Origin: Thermoplasmata archaeon
GTDB lineage: Archaea > Thermoplasmatota > Thermoplasmata > UBA184
NCBI GenBank assembly: GCA_021827545.1
Contig: JAKAVH010000261.1
Coordinates: 1-10,228 of the forward strand
Length of the DNA: 10,228 nt
Direction of reading: 5' to 3'
Shown: in pieces, positions 6,553 through 10,228 of the stretch
How positions within the stretch are numbered: position 1 is the first letter of the stretch
Layout of the letters: the number at the start of each line of letters is the position of its first letter
Translations under genes and position numbers: made by a program
Notes under the pieces: model-generated
Told to the model about the DNA's origin: nothing
Database searches by the model: none
Seen by the model: only the letters and a program-made list of their open reading frames with translations

Positions 6553-6927
6553 CTAGTAGCTCACCACCGAGCTCGCCTCGAGCAGCTCGACCACCACGCG
6601 GCCGGCCTTCACCGGTTGGGTCCCTTCGAGAAGGCGGTCGACCGGTATCTTTCGATGCTCGAGGCACGGAATGCACGCAAGAAGCGTCCCCCCGTTCTCG
6701 AGGAAAGTGGCGACGAGCTTCTGAAGGGGATCGAAGCCCCCCGCGAAAACGTGCTCGTAGATCCCTTTCGTGGCCAGCTCGACCGCGTTCGACTGGAGGA
6801 TGATCGTGGCCCTCGCCTCCATCGCCAGTGCCGCGTTTCCGACCACGAACGGCAGGGTCGCGATCTCCGGATATTCCGAGCCGTGCGTGACGACGATGAC
6901 GAGCTTCTGGGTTTCCGGTTCGGTCAT
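6553..6927 (-). CDS. DsrE/DsrF-like family protein with CxxC
   Basis: A 124-residue soluble protein of the DsrE/F (YchN-like) fold. The first strand KLVIVVTHGSE (8-18) is followed by a helix with PFVVGNAALAME (26-37), the strand ATIILQSNAVEL (40-51), and the active-site region NGGTLLACIPCLEHRKI (78-94), in which Cys85 and Cys88 form a CxxC motif. Related proteins carry persulfides in sulfur transfer or act in thiol chemistry; the two cysteines fit either use. No dsr, tus or heterodisulfide reductase genes are nearby, so sulfur oxidation cannot be inferred from context. The length is normal. The start ATG is at 6927; no strong ribosome site precedes it. A palindrome lies 32-47 bases upstream and may control it. 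The gene converges with the nucleotidyltransferase gene across 258 bases. Confidence 0.88.
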   Translation of the reverse strand: MTEPETQKLVIVVTHGSEYPEIATLPFVVGNAALAMEARATIILQSNAVELATKGIYEHVFAGGFDPLQKLVATFLENGGTLLACIPCLEHRKIPVDRLLEGTQPVKAGRVVVELLEASSVVSY

Positions 6928-6958
6928 GGTCTCGCGACCACATTCCGCAGCACGGGGC

Positions 6959-6974
6959 TTGAGCGCTCGCTCAA
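6959..6974. repeat. Inverted repeat upstream of the DsrE-like gene
   Basis: TTGAGCG-CT-CGCTCAA, two perfect 7-base arms around a 2-base centre, lies 32-47 bases before the ATG at 6927. That is where the promoter and an operator would be expected. It is shaped like a site for a dimeric regulator. A chance occurrence is possible in GC-rich DNA. Confidence 0.35.
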
Positions 6975-7092
6975 AGAGGGTTGACCCGGCGCGGAGTCGG
7001 GGGGCGATCCGGGTATCTATGGCGGCGGGCGCTCCCCCGTGGGGAGAACAGCGCGCGCTACCCCCGACCGGGGACGACGCCGGCGCGGTGGA

Positions 7093-7584
7093 CTACCGAC
7101 GACGGGACTTGCCCGTGCGGGCAAGGTCCTGGTCGAGGGCGGGGCCCAGCCGCCGGCTCCAGGTCGCCGCATCGGACCGTCGGTTCGCCGCGGCGAGCCG
7201 CCCGACCTCCCGCGCGGAGAGCGGGCGAGCATGGGTCTCGATCTTCAGCCCAGAAAATTCGAGATGGCTCCGGCGGGGTCCGTCCGGAACGATCCGGTAC
7301 CAGAACTGGGAGTGACGGTAGGGTCCGTTGAGATGCGTATTGGTCCACGATAGCTCCTCCGGAAACAGCCGGACCAGCCGTTGAATCCGAGTGCGTCGTC
7401 CGGAGGGATAGGTCACGTCCGTCATCACCACAGCATCCGCCGCGAGCACGCGCACCGAGCGCAGTCGCCGGTCTCCAAAGATCTTAGCGTCCGACGGACG
7501 GAAGTCGGTGCACCAGGCGTACGCGGCCTTCGCCGGGGCTCGGAACGGCTGACGGAATCGGTAGCGCAGGGACACCTTCGGCAT
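7093..7584 (-). CDS. SRPBCC/polyketide-cyclase-like protein
   Basis: A 163-residue soluble protein resembling the START/SRPBCC lipid- or ligand-binding fold. It opens with a first strand and helix (LRYRFRQPFRAPAKAAYAWCTDFRPSDAKIF), the usual PFRAPxxxAYxWCTDF pattern. It is followed by alternating strands (RVLAADAVVMTDVTY, IQRLVRLFPEELSWTNTHLN, FWYRIVP, SHLEFSGLKIE) that would form the curved sheet around the cavity. A basic C-terminal helix ends the protein (TGKSRRR). The ligand is unknown. The ATG at 7584 is fixed by AGAGGT at 7592-7597 with a 7-base spacer, and the conserved strand begins five residues later; a longer in-frame start at 7722 would add 46 low-complexity residues. A weak TATA-like box (CTTTACGG on the minus strand near 7626-7633) lies about 45 bases upstream. 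The DsrE-like gene follows 165 bases downstream on the same strand. Confidence 0.75.
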   Translation of the reverse strand: MPKVSLRYRFRQPFRAPAKAAYAWCTDFRPSDAKIFGDRRLRSVRVLAADAVVMTDVTYPSGRRTRIQRLVRLFPEELSWTNTHLNGPYRHSQFWYRIVPDGPRRSHLEFSGLKIETHARPLSAREVGRLAAANRRSDAATWSRRLGPALDQDLARTGKSRRR

Positions 7585-8151
7585 GCGGGTTACCTCTGGA
7601 GAGAGCGCGATCCCGAGACCCCCGACCGTAAAGACGCTTCGCGCCACCCCCGGTCCGGGATGCGGGATGGAGGAGAGCGGCTGGGCCCCGGTAACTCGTG
7701 TTCTCCGCCCCGCCGCGCCCACTGCCGTCCGAAGACTAGTGCCCCGAACCCCGGCACGGACCTCGCGGTGATCCCCGAGTTCGGGATGCTCCAGTCGTGG
7801 AACCAGGGCAGGGCGGGAGGTTCCGAGACTCTCGCGGGCGGTGGCCCCCTGACCTATTTGAGGAACCGTGGGCTGAAAGCATCGGAGAGAGACGGTGCCG
7901 GCGTCGGACCTGATAGCTGCACGGGCAGGGTTCAGGGACCCGCGGCTCGATCGGCGGAGACCGGGTCTCGCCGGCGCCGGGCATGCGCACGCTACCCGGA
8001 AGATCCGCGCCGCCCGACCACGCGCTCCGCGCGGAGCCGGCGCAGGCGTTCGAGGGCCGCCGCCTGCGTCGTGGGACCCCGGCCCAGGAATGCGGAAGCC
8101 GTCGCCCGCAGCGCGGGATCGTGACGTGGCGTGTGGCGCGAGGACGAGAGA
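7585..8151. other. 567-base stretch without a convincing gene, between divergent genes
   Basis: The left end holds the ribosome site and weak TATA box of the SRPBCC-like gene. The right end holds the GAGG site (8140-8143) of the next plus-strand gene. Between them, complete open frames give Arg/Pro/Ser-rich translations typical of GC-rich non-coding DNA. A hairpin can form at 7953-7972 (GGCGGAGAC, loop CGG, GTCTCGCC, with one bulged base). A minus-strand frame at 7992-8126 reads like protein but has no start codon. I checked both strands by eye for tRNA T-arms and CCA-like ends and found none. The spacing allows a promoter or a small RNA, but I cannot support one. Confidence 0.5.
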
Positions 8152-8721
8152 ATGACCCCATCAGAGGGCGTCGATTCGGTCGGGGATCTCCATCCCCCGA
8201 AGAGCCTGATGGAGCTCGCCCAGGCCGGACCGGTCGGGGTCGCGGCGTGGATCTTCGTGGGCTACGAGGACGAGCGGATCGCCCGGGCCCTACGCCCCGG
8301 CAAGGTCGGCCTTTGGGGAAGCGCCCGGTCGCGGGGGAAGCACCTCGGGGACCTCGTGCTGTTCCTCCAACGGCACCGCACAGGGGCGGAATGGGTGGGT
8401 TGGGGATCGGTCATGGAGCCGGAAGAGCGCTGGAGGGCGTTTGGGGTACGGGTGAGATGTGAGGGGTTGGCGGACCCGCCGCTTCCGGTATTGCCGCGGG
8501 GTACGTCGACCTCCGCGGAGGGATCTTCCTTGCCACCCCACGCCTGGGAATACCGCGAAGCCGGCCGCGAGCTCGGGCTCGAAGCGCACCGGGAGCGCAC
8601 GCCGTATCTCGACACCCAGGCGCGCGACCTCCGTCTCGGCGCCAGCGATCTTGCCTTCCTTCTCCGACTTCAGCCCGGGCTCGAGTCGTTCGGACGTGCC
8701 CCTCCTCGCCGAACCGACTGA
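8152..8721 (+). CDS. Probable PUA/EVE-like domain protein
   Basis: A 189-residue soluble protein. Residues about 28-106 contain VGVAAWIFVGYEDERIARAL, then GLWGSARSRGKHLGDLVLFL (53-72), WVGWGSV (81-87) and RWRAFGVRVRCEG (93-105). The order of a short strand, a Gly-Trp turn, a GDLVLF strand and a VGWGSV strand resembles PUA-like EVE/ASCH domains, which bind modified bases in RNA or DNA. The second half (PYLDTQARDLRLGASDLAFLLRLQP, 151-175) looks helical and resembles the tail seen after such domains. The similarity is by pattern only, and an unrelated beta-rich protein is possible. The ATG at 8152 has GAGG 8 bases upstream; a GTG at 8131 would add seven residues. It may be co-transcribed with the zinc-finger gene 160 bases downstream. 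Confidence 0.65.
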   Translation: MTPSEGVDSVGDLHPPKSLMELAQAGPVGVAAWIFVGYEDERIARALRPGKVGLWGSARSRGKHLGDLVLFLQRHRTGAEWVGWGSVMEPEERWRAFGVRVRCEGLADPPLPVLPRGTSTSAEGSSLPPHAWEYREAGRELGLEAHRERTPYLDTQARDLRLGASDLAFLLRLQPGLESFGRAPPRRTD

Positions 8722-8881
8722 GACACTTGCCGGCCCCCGGTGCCGCCGGGCCGCGGCCCACCCGACTTTGCCCACGGACGCGTCCTCTCGGACGAAACGT
8801 ATTTCCTCCCCCCGCTCATGGCTCGCTCCGATGGCTGGCATACCGTCCGTGGGCGGAGTCACATCCCGACCAAGCGAGCTG

Positions 8882-9001
8882 ATGTTGTACCGTTGCCTCG
8901 TCTGTGGGTTTAACACGCTGAACACCAAGGAGATCACCGAGCACCTGATGTCGCATGCGGAGGCGGCCCGGTACTCCTTCGCCGGAGTCGTCAAGGATTA
9001 A
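8882..9001 (+). CDS. C2H2 zinc-finger microprotein
   Basis: A 39-residue protein that is almost entirely one classical zinc finger: Cys5-x2-Cys8-x12-His21-x3-His25 in LYRCLVCGFNTLNTKEITEH, with an aromatic residue after the second Cys and a Leu in the helix. A short tail (AEAARYSFAGVVKD) follows. Single-finger proteins of this size are common in archaea and are thought to bind nucleic acid or partner proteins, but few have been studied. I chose the ATG at 8882 because codon third positions are GC-rich from here and mixed before it. An in-frame ATG at 8831 would add 17 residues and lies about 30 bases after a weak AT-rich patch (AAACGTATTT, 8795-8804). No strong ribosome site precedes either start. 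Confidence 0.75.
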   Translation: MLYRCLVCGFNTLNTKEITEHLMSHAEAARYSFAGVVKD

Positions 9002-9255
9002 TTGGCCCGGACCGGTCGGTGCCCCGAACGGGTGGTCCGTCCGCTCCGGAGCGCGCCGGCGCTCCCCCGAAACCGAAGTGCGACGGGCGACCGGGAGCGC
9101 GCGAAGCTTGGGCCGAGGGCGGCGGGAGCGATTCCCCGCTCCCCCGAACGCGGTGCCGACGGAACCCGACCCGGGTGCGTCGGCCGGCCTCGGGGTCGCG
9201 CGAGGGCTCACTCGGGCCACGGGAGACGACCCGAGGCATGCCCCCGCACGTACCT

Positions 9256-9573
9256 TTAGCGACCGTCGAGCCGGGCATAGGTATCGCTGAACCAAACTCG
9301 GTCCGTGAACGGTCGGCCGTCCTCGGTGCCTTTCGCCCACAAGAGCGCGGTAAGGACCGCGGTGTCGCCCCACACGCGCACGGTCCGGTCGGTGTCGTCC
9401 TGCTGCTCGTAGCGAACACGGCCTCCCCGGGCCTCTGCGAGCAGGTCGTCTCGGGTGAGGGTCCGGCCCGTGCTCGAGATCAGGACGAAGTCCTCGGTGA
9501 GGATCCGCCCCATCGCGTCCGGGTCGTTGCGTGCGACCGCATCCTGATAATCGGTATCGAGAGCGGCGACCAC
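9256..9573 (-). CDS. DUF4440/SnoaL-like (NTF2-fold) protein, apparently cut short
   Basis: A 105-residue protein of the NTF2-like superfamily. The N-terminal helix AALDTDYQDAVARNDPDAMG (3-22) is followed by ILTEDFVLISSTGRTLTRDD (24-43), the strand RTVRVWGDTAVLTALLWAKG (63-82) and RPFTDRVWFSDTYARLDGR (87-105). This is the DUF4440 layout: helix, EDF strand, a G-x-T/V strand and an R-x-WFSDTY strand. Relatives are small cyclases, isomerases or ligand-binding proteins, and no substrate is evident. The family normally continues GRW-x-x-V-x-x-HAS; here the Trp codon position is TAA. In-frame sequence after the stop would read RYVRGHASGRLPWPE before TGA at 9208-9210. The gene may thus be a recent nonsense mutant, a readthrough gene or a sequence error. 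The start is a GTG at 9573 with only a weak purine stretch upstream. Confidence 0.75.
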   Translation of the reverse strand: MVAALDTDYQDAVARNDPDAMGRILTEDFVLISSTGRTLTRDDLLAEARGGRVRYEQQDDTDRTVRVWGDTAVLTALLWAKGTEDGRPFTDRVWFSDTYARLDGR

Positions 9574-9660
9574 TCCCGCCGGCCGAGCCGCGGGGTCAGC
9601 GTCTCGTGGCGTCCCGGGCTCGCGGAGCGGGCCGCTCGTAGTTATCCCTGTGCGTATGGG

Positions 9661-9685
9661 ACGGAGCGTTCGGTTCGCGCTCCGT
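9661..9685. repeat. 8-base-pair inverted repeat (hairpin) between GNAT and DUF4440-like genes
   Basis: ACGGAGCG at 9661-9668 and CGCTCCGT at 9678-9685 are perfect reverse complements around the 9-base loop TTCGGTTCG. The element lies 69 bases after the acetyltransferase stop and 88 bases before the GTG of the next gene on the same strand. It could fold in the intergenic RNA or act as an operator. No T tract follows, so a terminator is not supported. Confidence 0.4.
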
Positions 9686-9754
9686 GTCGTGACCGGAGTG
9701 TGCCCAATGGCCCTGCGGGAGGGGGCCGCGCGTCGGATGCGCCCCGGCGCGCGC

Positions 9755-10228
9755 TTACCTCGGAGGGCTCCACTCGTAATGCAGGAACTCCCGATCGAGT
9801 TTCCATCCCCGGGCCTCGTAGAGCTTCTGCGCGGGGTTGTCGACGGCGGTGTCCAAGATCACACCGGCCGAAGAGGTCTCCTGAGCCAGCTCCTGGGAGA
9901 CGCGCAAGAGTTCGCTCGCCACACCCAACCTTCGGTGTTCGGGCAGGACGTAGAGGTCGTTGAGGATCCACAGTCGTTGCAGCGTGATCGACGAGAACGT
10001 GGGGTAGAGCTGGAGGAGTCCGACCGCTTCGGTTCCCGAATGCGCGAGGTAGACGAGCGACTCGTCCCTCGCGAGGCGACGGGAAAGGAACTCCCGACAA
10101 CCGGTAGGGTCGCGCGGTTGACGGTAGAACTGACGGTATCGATCGAAGAGTACGACGGCGTCGTCCAGGTCGTCCAACGTCGCACGGGCGACACGCCACC
10201 CCGAACCTTCCGCGCCAAGGGGAGGAAC
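9755..10228 (-). CDS. GNAT-family N-acetyltransferase, 5' end outside the window
   Basis: An acetyl-CoA-dependent acetyltransferase of the GNAT fold; at least 157 residues are visible. The recognised segments are VARATLDDLDDAVVLFDRYR (first strand and helix), FYRQPRDPTGCREFLSRRL, ESLVYLAHSGTEAVGLLQLY (strands 2-4), TLQRLWILNDLYVLPEHRR leading into RRLGVASELL (the acetyl-CoA pyrophosphate loop of the R/Q-x-x-G-x-G/A type), and NPAQKLYEARGWKLDREFLH (the C-terminal helix and strand). The LWILNDLYV and FDRYRxFYRQ patterns fit a common bacterial and archaeal GNAT subgroup whose acceptor is unknown. An in-frame TTG at 10177 would remove the conserved first strand, and no ATG, GTG or TTG occurs between it and the window edge, so the true start is most likely beyond 10228. 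The stop is TAA... no: reading the minus strand, the product ends with YEWSPPR. Confidence 0.9.
   Translation of the reverse strand, partial: VPPLGAEGSGWRVARATLDDLDDAVVLFDRYRQFYRQPRDPTGCREFLSRRLARDESLVYLAHSGTEAVGLLQLYPTFSSITLQRLWILNDLYVLPEHRRLGVASELLRVSQELAQETSSAGVILDTAVDNPAQKLYEARGWKLDREFLHYEWSPPR

Noticed and set aside
7890..7920. Minus-strand TCAGGTCCGA resembling the conserved SRP RNA segment
   Set aside because: The match stops after ten bases, the GGAAGG-type loop and AGCAG partner strand are missing, and no helix 8 can be formed.
5..9573. Reassignment of TAA, suggested by two genes that stop early at TAA
   Set aside because: TAA also ends the ABC permease and the zinc-finger gene at natural family lengths, and no gene in the window needs TAA to be read as an amino acid internally.
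1..10228. CRISPR array, insertion sequence or integrase-flanked island
   Set aside because: No regularly spaced direct repeats, no transposase or recombinase motifs and no terminal repeats were found on reading both strands.

Overview
The window looks like a piece of a GC-rich archaeal chromosome (about two thirds G+C by eye). Two things point to Archaea, most plausibly a GC-rich Thermoplasmata-type lineage. Several genes have a TATA-like, AT-rich box about 23 to 31 bases before a start codon, as expected for leaderless or short-leader transcripts. The gene content also fits: a pilin-like short protein, a one-finger C2H2 microprotein and a DsrE-family protein. The lineage is an inference; no rRNA or marker gene is present. 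All three stop codons are used, so there is no sign of a changed genetic code.

Layout, left to right. Positions 5-4380 hold five minus-strand genes, in transcription order: a small DUF3311 membrane protein and an SSS-family MctP-like carboxylate symporter (6 bases apart), an ABC-2 exporter ATPase and permease (TAGATG junction, no spacer), and a small VOC/glyoxalase-fold protein with its own TATA box. Positions 4686-4955 hold a short single-span, pilin-like protein on the minus strand. It is divergent from a plus-strand two-gene operon (5144-6294) encoding an unrecognised 188-residue protein with an AT-hook-like GRP motif and an overlapping minimal nucleotidyltransferase. This operon has the strongest TATA box in the window and resembles the layout of nucleotidyltransferase toxin-antitoxin or defence pairs.

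Positions 6553-7584 hold, on the minus strand, a DsrE-family CxxC protein and an SRPBCC-like protein. A 567-base stretch without a convincing gene follows. Two plus-strand genes come next: a probable PUA/EVE-like protein and a 39-residue C2H2 zinc-finger protein. The right end has a minus-strand DUF4440/SnoaL-like protein, which appears cut short by an in-frame TAA at a conserved Trp position, and a GNAT acetyltransferase whose 5' end lies outside the window.

The functional links are mostly pairwise: symporter with DUF3311, exporter ATPase with permease, and nucleotidyltransferase with its partner. The rest reads as ordinary accessory enzymes with small regulators. The best candidate for something undescribed is the 5144-6294 pair. 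The best sequence oddities are the truncated DUF4440 and VOC genes and an ABC ATPase with Asn in place of the H-loop His.
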